A DNA stretch of 64,000 nucleotides, from assembly GCA_963678675.1 (NCBI GenBank), contig OY783199.1, positions 10,066,356 to 10,130,355 on the forward strand, written 5' to 3'. How positions within the stretch are numbered: position 1 is the stretch's first letter; every line of letters starts with the position of its first letter. A program made the translations under genes and the position numbers. Of the stretch, positions 23,570 through 34,352 are shown one piece after another. The notes under the pieces are model-generated. The model searched no databases and was not told the DNA's origin. It saw only the letters and a list, made by a program, of their open reading frames with translations. This stretch comes from Xiphydria camelus. Lineage: Eukaryota > Arthropoda > Insecta > Hymenoptera > Xiphydriidae.

Positions 23570-24642
23570 TCTACTATCAAACGTCAAACAAAAATAGTCA
23601 CAAAAAATCAACAAACTTCCACTTCACTTGCACTCTTCCGATACGCAAGGCATTGAGAAACAGACTAGAAGGTGCACTGGCGGGCCGGTTTCGTGCATAT
23701 TGAGGTCACGAGCCAGCACCTCCCACAACGGAGCGTTTTGAAATACATCACTGTGGGAGGCGTGGCCGTGCTACTTTTAAAGTAATGTTTTTGGGGTAGG
23801 AGTTTTTCTTATCAACTTTTTACTATTGTCTGTGGTACTGTGTTTTGAATAACTTTAACTATTATGTCTGCTGTGTTTCATGCATATTAAAATTTCATGC
23901 ATATTCCTGATTGCCGCAGGCAGCACTCACACGGTGCGACTTCCCTGCGACAGCAGTGCGACGCACCTCGCGCTTGTCTGTATGACGTCTACAGTGGCGG
24001 TGTCGTTATGTTAGTTTGTCGCGCATCTGGTCATACGGTGCGACAGCAGTGCGACAAAACTGTCGCAGGAAAGTCGTCGATTCCTGCGACAGCTTGCGAC
24101 AGTTCTGTCGCACTGCTGTCGCAGTAAAATCGCACCGTGTGAGTTAAGCCTAACGGTGCCTTGAAATACCCTTTCACAGGGTATTTCAAAAGTAAGCGTA
24201 AACCTTCTGGGGGCGTAATTCTCGGATAAAAATAAGACAAAAAGTTCCTATCAACATGGATCCAGAAATGCTTTATAAAGAAGCTACGCCCCTTCGAATG
24301 GGGCACCCTGAAGACGGTTTTTCCTCAATATTTCCGAAGCCGTTAACAATAAAATTTTGAAAATACATACACGGTATAAACTTTTGGCGCTGAACTCGAT
24401 TCTGAATTCAGAAATAAAAAATTGTTGTCAGGTGCGTTACATACCGGGAAGGTTGGCTGAAATAACCCTATTTTTCATGTTTCAGTTTATTACGGTTTTC
24501 GTTCAAAATTATAAAATTTCAGTTTTTTACGTAAAAAAAGGTACTCTTAGTTTATCTCGATAGAGTGAACCGTTTTCGAGAAAATTAATTCTGAAAGTTT
24601 AAACATGATTCGCGAATTTATTTATTAGTTAGTATTTATTAC

Positions 24643-25130
24643 TGTGGCGAAAAGGATGTGGTCGCCATCCTAGTCGGCGGAGCATTTCGTCCCGGAGTCG
24701 GCCTGTGGACTCGTCAGTAAGGCTAGGCCGACTGCTGCCTTAGACGCTCCGTGGTCCTCGGTGACTTTTTTTTTTTTTGTTGAAGAAGGCGAGGAGGGGA
24801 ATCTTCAAGAAGACACCCAAGATGTTGGCAGGGTAGTGTCGGATTTCTACCGACTAAACCCCTTCTCGTAGTTACCAACCGCCAGGGTTATAAACCAAGT
24901 AGAAGACGAAGTAGGGGGGTAAACGACTTAGTAATGGGTGCACCTGCAGCTAGATGGGGCCACAGGCGCGGAAAGCGCGAGAGCGAAGTAAGGGGGACTG
25001 TGAGCGACGGGCAGTTGCGGTCTTATATGGAAACTTGCCCGTTATTGGACCACTAACGAGAAGCCGAGAGCCGTGAGTCGGAGGGTCGGCGCCACCTGGC
25101 GGCAGGGCGCCGAAGCGCGACGGGTCGCCA
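24643..25130 (-). mobile_element. Solo LTR
   Basis: On the minus strand it runs from TGGCGACCCGTCGCGC, past a TATA-like CATATAAGACC, to TTCGCCACA, so the ends are the inverted TGTGGCGA/TCGCCA(CA). A shorter relative with the same start and the same 3' third (GGCCTAGCCTTACTG) lies at 33143-33375 on the + strand. No internal retrotransposon sequence remains on either side, so recombination to a solo LTR is likely. A clear target duplication is not preserved. Confidence 0.6.
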
Positions 25131-25394
25131 TAATACAATAATTCAAGATGAACTAAGAGTACCTTTTTACGTAAAAAACTGAAACATTAAAAAATAGGGT
25201 TATTTTAGCCGTTAACCTTCCCGGTATGTGACGCCCCTGACAAAAATTTTTAAATTCTGAATTCAGAATCGAGTTCAGCGCCAAAAGTTTATACCGTGTA
25301 TGTATTTTCAAAATTTTATTGTTAACAGTTTCGGAAATATATTGAGGAAAAACCATCTTCACAATGCCCCATTCGAAGGGGCGTAGCTTCTTAA

Positions 25395-25974
25395 CACGTT
25401 CGCTGCCGAGTAAAAATTTGGAAATCTGACCTCACAGGCCAAAATAATTTTCACCAATAAGATATATTTTGCAAGCATTTCCCATATTTGGTATGGCTAA
25501 ACACCTTATATAATAGTTTTTGGTATTTTGTGGTTTTTGTTTATTTTTTTGGTGTATCATAAATGATACACTCGCCGAACAATAAGAATTTTGTTACTCC
25601 AGGCCGAGTGTATTAGTTATGATACACCATTATTTTACCAGTTCTTTTTGAAGTGAAACTTTTTTAGCGACGGTATGAAAATTTGCAAGCGACACAGAAA
25701 TTCCGTCAGTGCGTGAGGGGAATGCATTTCTTCAATGTCTTTATGTATTTTATTATTGGTCCTCATAACAACATCCCAGGCCAAAACTTTAAGTTCCTTT
25801 CTATAGTGCCAGGCCGCAGAAACCCCAACGTAATGTATTTCTTACGGGCGGTGTGTTAAAATAAATACACCGCTACTTAGACTGAAAAATAGTCCGTGTA
25901 TCATTTAGGATACACGCGGCCTGTGGAAAGCACTATCCGGTGTATCCTAAATGATACACGCGGCAGCGAACGTG
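25395..25974. mobile_element. piggyBac-like MITE in TTAA
   Basis: A 580-bp element with TIR CACGTTCGCTGCCG, flanked by TTAA on both sides. The opposite arm of the surrounding palindrome (GAAGCTACGCC, AAAGCATTTC) gives the empty site and confirms the insertion point. Four subterminal copies of GGTGTATC...GATACAC (about 25550, 25615, 25900 and 25940) resemble transposase-binding repeats. It is non-coding. Confidence 0.8.
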
Positions 25975-26077
25975 TTAATAAAGCATTTCCGGACCCATGT
26001 TGATAGGGACTTTTTGTCTTATTTTTATCTTAGGATTACGCCCCTGGAAGGTTTACGCTTACTTTTAAAACACCCTG

Positions 26078-26860
26078 TATAGAGGTGCGAAAGCGAAAAG
26101 AGGAAACCAGTCGCCATGGCTCCGGAGATTCGATGATTTTCTTTCGGCAGCAAGGTTTCATCCCCGCGGCCACGCGAGAAATCGCTATTTAATTTCCCGG
26201 CACAAAGGGCGCTAATAGGCCACTTTGACCTGATTTAGGTTACTCGCCCGCTGCTCTATCTATCTGTATCTATCCGCCTCCACCCCTCTGTTTGCGCCTC
26301 CCTCTCCGTCTTCCTAACGGGCCTGCGAACGGACGCGTATATTCTCCACCCACGTAAACCTCGAGACGACCCTTTTGAGCGCCACTTCAACTCGACTATA
26401 TACTACACGGAAAGAAAACATTTACAGAATTCGCCACAAAGCAAAGTTCAGATACATTGGAAATGAACATAGTTATTGTTTTCATATTTTCTCCTGGACT
26501 ATAATCTTTTTTCTCAGTTATAGCGAAGTGTGGCACGGTACATGAGAAAACGAAGGACCTGTATAATTGACTAAAAACAACAAAGTAGGTCATAAGTGTA
26601 TTGACACGAAAAAATACATATAAGAAACACATATTATATTATATGCATAGAAACATGAACGTAGAGTATGATATAAGAAAAAGGAATTTTTAGATTTCTA
26701 AAACAAATGAAACCTGACTTTGCAGATACCCTCGTACTAACACTTTGAAACAGAATGAAAACCCTGAAAAGTAATGACATAATAAACACGCACCTTTGCA
26801 TGAGAAATACGAATATTTTGAGACAGAAATAAAACTGAAAATTTAATACTACATACATCA
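26078..26860. other. No gene seen
   Basis: 26200-26350 is pyrimidine-rich. 26400-26860 has minus-strand open frames without recognisable content, directly downstream of the coding remnant that follows. Confidence 0.3.
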
Positions 26861-27441
26861 TCACCAATCATCTGTACGAATCAAAGTACCGCGAACATAT
26901 TGCGATGACAAAGGTTGTTCATCATCTGAAGAAGATGAATCCTTGGACATCTTAAATAGTTTACATTTTTGTGACATCGCCATTGCAAAGTCTTGACCGG
27001 GGTCGACTCGTGGAAATTCTAATGGCATATAAGCCATCGATTCCACTGTCATATCTAGAGAAATACCACTTCGAGTAATTTTTAAACCACGAATTTGCAA
27101 GAGCATCATTGTGTGCGTATAAGTTGGTTGGCTCAATTGTTGCCATTAACCATTTTCATTTCTCGACTGGTTTTCTCGAAGAGAAATAAGGGAGAATTAA
27201 TGCAACTAGGTCTTGTGGCATTGTTATGAAAGACTTTGAATCCAAAAATGCCCGGACTATCTTCATCCGCAGAGGAACGAGAAGGCGCTTTGGCGGTTAA
27301 CAATTTCTTGCACAAATTTGCAAACATTTGTTTCGTATTATCTAGAATACTGAACCGTTTACATGCTTCCACGAACACCGGAACACTTGCCAACACTTTA
27401 ACATCCGTTACAAAACGTTCGACAAATTCTTGCATTAATTG
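26861..27441 (-). pseudogene. Unrecognised coding remnant, possibly viral in origin
   Basis: Two adjoining minus-strand frames (27441-27133, then 27136-26861) have well-mixed, protein-like composition, unlike the shadow frames nearby. A one-base shift near 27136 separates them. The first contains LMQEFVERFVTDV, the second IRGLKITRSGISLDMTVES and an acidic SSSSDDEQ tail. The upstream end is cut by the DNA element at 27442-28046, and a short continuation exists beyond it. I do not recognise the family. An endogenous negative-strand RNA virus nucleoprotein relic is one idea; a decayed host or transposon gene is equally possible. Confidence 0.35.
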
Positions 27442-28046
27442 CACAGGTTTACAAAAAAAAAAAAGTCCAGACTATTTGACCGGACCATGGTATTCCGAGA
27501 TATTTTTGCGTCCTGAATCCGATCCCGAGGTCATCTGAGCCACATCACGTCAGAAAAACGAGATTTCGAAATAAATAAATAAGGAAATGGGACTGCCCTG
27601 AGCAGCACCCAGAGCATGACTCCAAGGTTCTAAGGCCATTAGGGTCAGTGCTGGGTCCACTGTCAATATGTCACAGTGAACGGATTGCCGGAATTGGATG
27701 CCTTGACAGGGAGATCGTAATCCGCGAGATACAACGATCATGGCAACATTTTATCTACTGGGGTGGTTCTGTGATAGTCCCGGTCGAGATTTAGGACTCT
27801 ATTCCAATGTTTGGAAGGTATTCAAGACCTAAACAGTTACCCTCCAACTCAACAGGTCGCTTGAGACATTGTCCCGGGTCCAGTTCCAAAAAATCGTCAT
27901 TTTAACCTCTAAATGACCTTGAAATCTCGTTTTCCTGACGTGATGGGGCTCAGATGACCTCGGGATCGGATTCAGGACGCAAAAATACCTCGGAATACCA
28001 TGGTACGGTCAAATTGTCCGGACTTCTTTTTTTGTAAACCCCTGTG
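27442..28046. mobile_element. 605-bp CACAGG-ended DNA element, TSD TTG
   Basis: The ends are CACAGGTTTACAAAAAAA and the inverse, ending in CCCCTGTG, with terminal inverted repeats of about 125 bases. TTG precedes and follows it (27439-27441 and 28047-28049). Subterminally it carries TTTTTGCGTCCTGAATCCGA, which resembles the core of the arrays in the other CACAG elements. The 5'-CAC end with a 3-bp duplication is seen in CMC-type (EnSpm/Chapaev-like) transposons. No transposase. Confidence 0.7.
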
Positions 28047-29426
28047 TTGTCTATTCTCTTCGTGCCACTAGTGACTTACTGTGGGTATTAGCAGTTGGGC
28101 TCTATACTTCGGCTCTAATTGATTAATAGGTCTTCTAATCGTGCGATGTACAAAATCTTCCGAATGAGTAATTGTCAGACCGTACGCATTAGTGACGAGA
28201 AACAATGTCGGTATCTTTTTATATACAAATTGGCAGAAATTTGTTTTTCGTCACTCAGTGCGTAAAACTCGGTTTCACGGGCGTCCTCAACCCCGTCAAC
28301 CTCGTATTTCACACTTAGTGACAAAAAATAGAAATCGTTATAAGGGCGTTTCGCGTCGTTTTAACTCGTATGATTGCCGCACTCGCTTCGCCCGTGCGGA
28401 AAACTTCACACTCGCGTTAAAAACGGCGCTTCACGCCCTTATAAAGAAAATATCTATTAACAACGGGTCTTTTTAAATTTTAATGTGGCCTCAATACACA
28501 CACGACACAACACACCCGGGAGATATTCGTTTCCGCGCCGCGAAGAATCATTAGGCCCGATTCACACAGAACGGGTGCGTGGTGGTGGCGTGGGACTAGC
28601 ATGGTACTGGCATGTCCCACCTGCATGTTAGCCTATATGGACCGCGCAAAAACTATAGAGGGAGTTATAGTGTCGATGCTTGCACTACATCTAGCGATTA
28701 TAAGAAATTAAGGGATACTTTTTAACACGGGGAACATACACCCCCCGACTCGGATTCTGTCGCTGGTTATTCAAGAGGAAGTTTAGCAGAGTCGCGTGTA
28801 GATGACCGGTACGGGAGACGACGCGGGAGATATGAAGTTGTTTTGTGAATTCGGTAGAGAAAAAGTAATCTAATTTTCTTTCAGTTTAGTTACCACTACT
28901 TTACAATAACAACTTTTTACGAAAATTTATTTTTATACAACGAATTCACAAAATTTAACCTCATCATTCCATACCCCGCAATCCTGTCAGCCATATCTCC
29001 CGCGTCGTCTTCCGTATCGGTCATCCACACGCGACTCTGCCAAACTTCCTCTTGAAAATTCCCTAGCGGCAAAATCCGAGTCGGGGGGTATAGAATAAGA
29101 AAAGTTAAAAATGTTAAAAATAATAAGGCACGGATTTTTGCCAATACAAAATACCCCCACTGAAAGTCAAAATAAAGGTAAAGGTGAAAAACTGTTTCAC
29201 TCAGGTCATGTATTCAATGTTGAAGAGATAAATAATCGTGAAACACAAAAAATAACAATAACCTCAAAGGTTGTAGCTCAGACCACGGTCTCAAAGGCTT
29301 ATGACATTCGTTTATCACACTTCCATACCCGATGAACGCTAGCAGTGGGAAATTTGTAAAATTTAATTTGTCCACTAGACGGTTTTTTCATGATTCACGG
29401 CACTTCGACAATTTTTAATGCAACAT

Positions 29427-30897
29427 CCCGACTAGAAATTTTCGGCTGAACCTGCCCTGACCCGGGTAAGGAATGCCTGACTAGCTCCTGACAAGGTATG
29501 TAACGCAGATCATTACCCTCGATCCGATCAGGAATTCCTGATCAGGACCTGACCAGGACCTGGTCAGGTTAACCACGTCTGGTCCTCATCAGGAATTCCT
29601 GATCAGGACCTGACCAGGACCAGATCAGGACCTGACCAGGAATACCCGTCTAGAAATTTAGAATTCCTAATGAGGACCAGACGTGGTTAACCAGATCGGG
29701 TACAGAGTATTGATTTCATGTCGATTCCTTACGTGGACCTCACTTACAAATCAGATCATGTATTTTAAATGATTTTTCGACAGTGTAAATTATACGAAAT
29801 TTAGTATTTTATTTGCTTTTCAATAAGTATTGAAAGTAAATTAAACATTTTCAATATTGCACTCAATAAATTATTTCAGTACAAACAATTGTCACTAATT
29901 AATACAAATCACACAAACCCGAGTACACAAAGCAAGCACCAATTTGAGGTTATGATAGACGGTAGGCAACACTTTCTTATTATCTTATATAACATGCATG
30001 TGGGATTTACGCTGGAGAGCAGTGAGGGGAGAACACCGGAGAGATCGAAACTAACGAAATAACTTTATTACGAATAAAATATGTTAATGTACTAAATACT
30101 ACAGTTTAGGTATTCTAGGGTTTGGCACGTCGTTCCGTCTTTCGTCTTTTGCCGTTCCCGTAAAACTGCCTTCTTCCTTCCCAATCGCCTCGGTTACCCT
30201 CGCCCTTTCCATTCCGCACCGACTACCTACAGTTATTTTTAGCAAACGGACAACGGACAACCCATGGCGCATTTCCCTCGGCCTAAACGCCTATGAATTT
30301 CTTTATTGCAATCCAGCGGCACTTACTTTCTATTAGACCTCCCTACTGACGGGGAAAAGCCCGACTCATTTTCACCTTCACTCCGCATACTCTATTCATT
30401 CCTTATACTACATACATCATATATTTATATTCATTGGATTCCAACTCAAAAATGAATTTACTATAATATAGTAGTTTTCATCTGGGAAAACAATGAATAA
30501 ATATAACAAAAATAGTGTGCGAGATTTTTCTAGAAGTAAAATATATGATTCGGTCATAAAAAAATAATTAAATTGTCTGATATGATCCTGATTTGGTGGT
30601 GGTCTGGAAAAGCTAGTGAGACTTATGACGTGTCACGTGATCAGGATATCCCGACTTGGTCCTGATCTGGACACGATCAGGAAAAACTAGCGTGACATCG
30701 GATTTTACGTGATCAGGATATCCCGATCTGGTCCTAATCTGGACCTGGTCAGGAAAAACTAGCGTGACATCGGGTGTCACGTGATGAGGATATCCCGATC
30801 TGGTCCTGATCAGGAAAAACTCGTAGGGAATTCCTTGTCGGGACCTGATCGGGTCCAGACATATGATCTGGTTGACCCGATGAAATTTCTAGTCGGG
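29427..30897. mobile_element. CCCGA-ended DNA element A, 2-bp duplication
   Basis: A 1471-bp insertion with ends CCCGACTAGAAATTTTC and GAAATTTCTAGTCGGG. Copy 1 of the host repeat (1100-1112) gives the empty site and shows that only AT was duplicated. Both ends carry many short GATCAGG/CCTGATC and CCTGACCAGG words, the most at 29520-29640 and 30640-30870. The middle is AT-rich and has no coding frame. The superfamily is unassigned. Confidence 0.8.
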
Positions 30898-31120
30898 ATA
30901 CGTGATACGATGTACGCATACTGATATTCATTATTTTTCCAAATAATTAATATTTCAATAATTAAAAATTTCTCCCATAAGAACACTTGTAACATTTTCT
31001 CCCAAAAATTCTAATTATTGCCATCAGGTGGCGTAGCAATCGTCATGCACGGTCCCTATACATTCTGAACGAGTTTTACTCTTTTGTTGTGAAAATCTTT
31101 TTAACTGCCACTATGACTAA

Positions 31121-31471
31121 CAAGGAGAGTATTCGAGGTGTACCTCACCGATTTTCTTCATTCTGCGATATGTTGTAGTATATCAAAAAACAATTTTTTA
31201 CGATTTGTGTAACCCCGAGTGTAAAAGTACTTCACATATTATCGTCTTTCGATAAGGAATAATATTCAATATGTTTCATTAAGAAATTCAACGTAGTTTT
31301 TGAGAAATCGTAGAAAATTGGTTTTAGGGGGTCAAGTTTAGGGGTGATTTTCACCCCTTAAATGGACGAATTAGCACGAACAAAAAAATATGTGTCTAAT
31401 ATTTTCTGATATACTACAGCATATCGCAGAATGAAGAAAATCGGCGAGGTACACCTCGAATACTCTCCTTG
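31121..31471. mobile_element. 351-bp TIR element with TAA duplication
   Basis: Inverted ends of about 65 bases, from CAAGGAGAGTATTCGAGG to the complement ending CTCTCCTTG, are flanked by TAA on both sides. Copy 1 of the host repeat lacks it. The centre includes TGATTTTCACCCCTT. The 3-bp TAA site suggests a PIF/Harbinger-type MITE. Confidence 0.7.
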
Positions 31472-33142
31472 TAAGTGCTATCATTGTTTCGACAAACGAT
31501 AGTTGGATTTCTAAATATCAGTCCTAACCGCTCAGTATTATCACGATCTATATGCACACCTCATTAATCTAGGGTCAATCTCGCCATCAGGTGGGCGGTG
31601 TATAGGGTGTTTCGCAATTACGGTTCGTAACTTCAGGGTGTAATTCCTTGCAATATTTTAATGAAAGAAAACTTATACAAACATGTGTCGGGAAACACTT
31701 ATATTCCGAAATATAGGGTGTTGAAGATGTCAAAAAATCAATATTTTTCCACATAAAGCTTGAATGGTCGTTCTCAAAATTGTGGAGTTAACCCTTTGCC
31801 CTCGAGGCCTTTTTCGCACTTGCGAATCAGCCACTCGAGATGATTTCGCGAATATCGCGAAAATCTAATGTACACTGTGAAAAGATTGTACAGTAAACTT
31901 TGTGTTACTAAGTTTTCATCATACAAATGTATCCATTAAAATTACTATATACGATGAAAACAGTTATATTTACTACAGATTTGATTCCCTTTGAACTCGA
32001 GGACATTTCGCGCGCGCGAACCAGCAACACTCGAGGCGATTTTACCTTTTCGCGCGGACGAACCTATTCCAAGCGAATGCTAAGTTGAGACTAACTACGC
32101 TGAATAAGAATGCAGGCCGAGCCTCGTAGTATAGGTACGGGTACACTTAGCGTCATACCGCCCGAGCGAGAAATCTTATCGCGCGTTGGAAATAAACATA
32201 TCGAGTTTATAAACACGGGAGCTGTGCCGCTCTAGTGGACCACTCAAACCACCGGGCTTCTATTTTCCTCACCGTGCCCATACCCTTCCAATTATAATCT
32301 TGAAATTACCTTCATTAGACAGAGAAAATTGCAATCTACAAAATGACACCAAGATCAGCTCCCCACCCGAATCGAAGATTTTGACCTGTTCCATTCTGAA
32401 TAGACCTGCTTTAAGGTCTGTTTAGACCTGGGTAGACCGGGTAGAGTCTTAGAATACCTGTAAAGGGATTTTCCTCTAAAACCTGAGTTGTCCTGATATG
32501 TAAATATGGCCTTCACTGTCCTTAATAAGTCGGATATATTCTTTCAAGCTAGTGGATGTCCTAACACGTCTGTTTAGCTCTTTTTCGTATAATTTAAAAT
32601 TCATGGATAATCAATTAAACATTCTGAACGGAAAATTATTTATAGGTAGCCTTGAATTGAAAGGAAAGTGGGGGGGGGGGCAATGTATTAGCAATTTTAT
32701 TAATTCCTCTCTCTATAATGTTGATAAATCAATCAATCAATCAATAAAAATATACACATTTTTGTGAATGAATAAAATATAGATAAATAAAATTAAAATT
32801 TAATTTTCTTCATTGGAAGAGGAATTATTATAGCGGGAAAGGGAAGGAGTGAGGAATATGATGTTCCTATTTTCTCAACTCATTTCTCTTTCAACGAAAA
32901 GAATATAATAAAAATCTGACCTCAAATTTACTATCATTTTCATAAATTAAGTTATTTAATACATTTAGTGGTTTTCAAATAATAATTAATTAATAGGGAA
33001 CTTGCCTGTGTCAGATTTTTAAATACTTTTGGTATTTATCTACTCTTTAAACCCCTTAACAATAGGTATTTGTAAAAAAGAAAATGATCAGTTATCTTGT
33101 TTAAATATTTTGTGATAGTTTGTGTTTAATTAAAGTTTGTCA

Positions 33143-33375
33143 TGTGGCGACCCGTCATGCTTTGGCGGCCTGACGCCAGATAGCGCCGACCCTCTCGACC
33201 CTCGGCTCGCGGCTCCTGGCCCCCGACTGTCGGCTCTCGGTAGTAAAACTTCAGTAAATTTCTATATAAGAGGACCACAGGGCGTCTAAGGCAGGAGTCG
33301 GCCTAGCCTTACTGTCGAGTCCATAGGCCGATTCCGGGTCGAAATGGCGGACGTAATTTTCGTTCGTTCGCCGCA
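33143..33375 (+). mobile_element. Short solo LTR, relative of 24643-25130
   Basis: Begins TGTGGCGACCCGTCATGC, contains TATATAAGAGGACC, and ends TTCGCCGCA. The first 90 and last 100 bases correspond to the minus-strand LTR at 24643-25130; the centre is about 250 bases shorter. It is nested in DNA element B. Confidence 0.55.
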
Positions 33376-33462
33376 GACAATTTTTGAACACGATTTTTCG
33401 ACACGTGACGTTCATGACACTAAATGTGTTAAATACAAATTAAATAACTGCATATTTATTTA

Positions 33463-33604
33463 CCGTATGTCCCATAAGAAGCGCAATAAGCGACATTTAC
33501 CTTCGGCAGTATTTACCGACGGTGCGCATATACCGACTCATGCATCGTCGGCAAATACTGCCGAAGGTAAATGTCGCTTCTTGCGTTTCTTATGGGACAT
33601 GCGG
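33463..33604. mobile_element. 142-bp palindromic MITE, CCGTATGTCCCAT ends
   Basis: Flanked by TA. The arms CCGTATGTCCCATAAGAAGC and TTTACCTTCGGCAGTATTT are inverted around 33534. Terminus and inner CTTCGGCAGTA match the larger foldback at 21206-22024, so both belong to one family. Confidence 0.75.
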
Positions 33605-34125
33605 TATACGTGGGAGGAAGGGGAAAAGGGTGGGGGAAACAAAATTCAGAAGGCCTTCTTAGACCTGGTTAGTACCTGCGATAGGATAATAACGGCTTTC
33701 CCAGGTCTACTGTGAAAAGTCCGTGTTAGACCTGTTTGCATCTGATATTCACCGTAACTAGGCTATGGAAGGACAAGCAAGGTTTACTTTCTACATTTCA
33801 CGAAGACCTGGTTCATTCCTTTTAGACCTGCAAACGTTCATTCTTAGCAGGGCTTACCAGGTCAAAATCTTCGACTCGGGCACGCCCACTCAAACGCCCA
33901 GGGGTCGCGACCGAATATTTGTTACATTTTGAAGTTTCGTGCACTCCTACCTCAGAACACCGATTACTTAAACATTTCCAATGTTAAAATCAGGAAAAAT
34001 TACTATTGACACTGTAATCATGGTGCAAGCGGCACTTTCCGGGATTTTTCTTGATGAAAGAAAAGATTAACAGTTACACTGGAATAATTATTCTACATGC
34101 TAAAATTTTTACTGCACTGCATAAC

Positions 34126-34352
34126 AAAAAAACAAAACGTGTGGCCGCCACACGCGGAAGAAGTGAAACTTCGATACCAGTATCTCTGTATTTGATTTCG
34201 ATGGTATTAGTTTCAATTGGCTCTATACAAGTCTTTTACAATGCTTCTTCGTTGAGCCAATTGAAACTAATACCACCGGAATGAAATTCAGAGAAACTGG
34301 TATCGAAGTTTCACATCTTCCGCGTGTGGCGGCCACACGTTTTGTTTTTTTT
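34126..34352. repeat. Foldback with CGTGTGGCCGCCACACG arms
   Basis: The left arm AACAAAACGTGTGGCCGCC with GTGAAACTTCGATACCAGT returns inverted at 34260-34352. The inner TTTCAATTGGCTC pair is also inverted. It forms the left part of the 1.8-kb insertion that splits the large repeat. Confidence 0.75.

Larger units (their letters stand above)
22113..24148. mobile_element. TIR transposon with THAP exon, internally deleted
   Basis: The ends are CTAACTCACACGGTG and the inverse CACCGTGTGAGTTAAG. The subterminal repeats CTGCGACAGCAGTGCGACA occur at both ends. Flanks CCTAAGAG and CCTAACGG look like an 8-bp target duplication that has diverged. Inside are a THAP-type exon on the minus strand and the start of a second gene on the + strand, so this derives from an autonomous element. 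THAP domains with 8-bp duplications occur in the P superfamily, but the transposase core is missing, so this is only a suggestion. Confidence 0.55.
24176..26077. mobile_element. Foldback element with CAGGGT/ACCCTG ends, doubly pierced
   Basis: The left end is CAGGGTATTTCAAAAGTAAGC and the right end is GCTTACTTTTAAAACACCCTG, followed by TA. The arms (24176-24570; 25145-26077 less the insertion) mirror each other and include GAAGGGGCGTAGCTTC and TTTTGGCGCTGAACTCGATT. A solo LTR occupies the centre and a piggyBac-like element the right arm. The mariner-type CCCTGTA terminus suggests a TA insertion; the left TA is not preserved. No coding capacity. Confidence 0.75.
32366..33880. mobile_element. 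CCCGA-ended DNA element B, 2-bp duplication
   Basis: A 1515-bp insertion with ends CCCGAATCGAAGATTTTGAC and GTCAAAATCTTCGACTCGGG. Comparison with 2533-2545 in copy 1 gives the empty site and a CA duplication. TAGACCTG-type words repeat near both ends (32400-32460, 33660-33850). A short LTR (33143-33375) and a small palindrome (33463-33604) are nested inside. It shares terminal CCCGA and duplication size with element A. No coding region. Confidence 0.8.
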
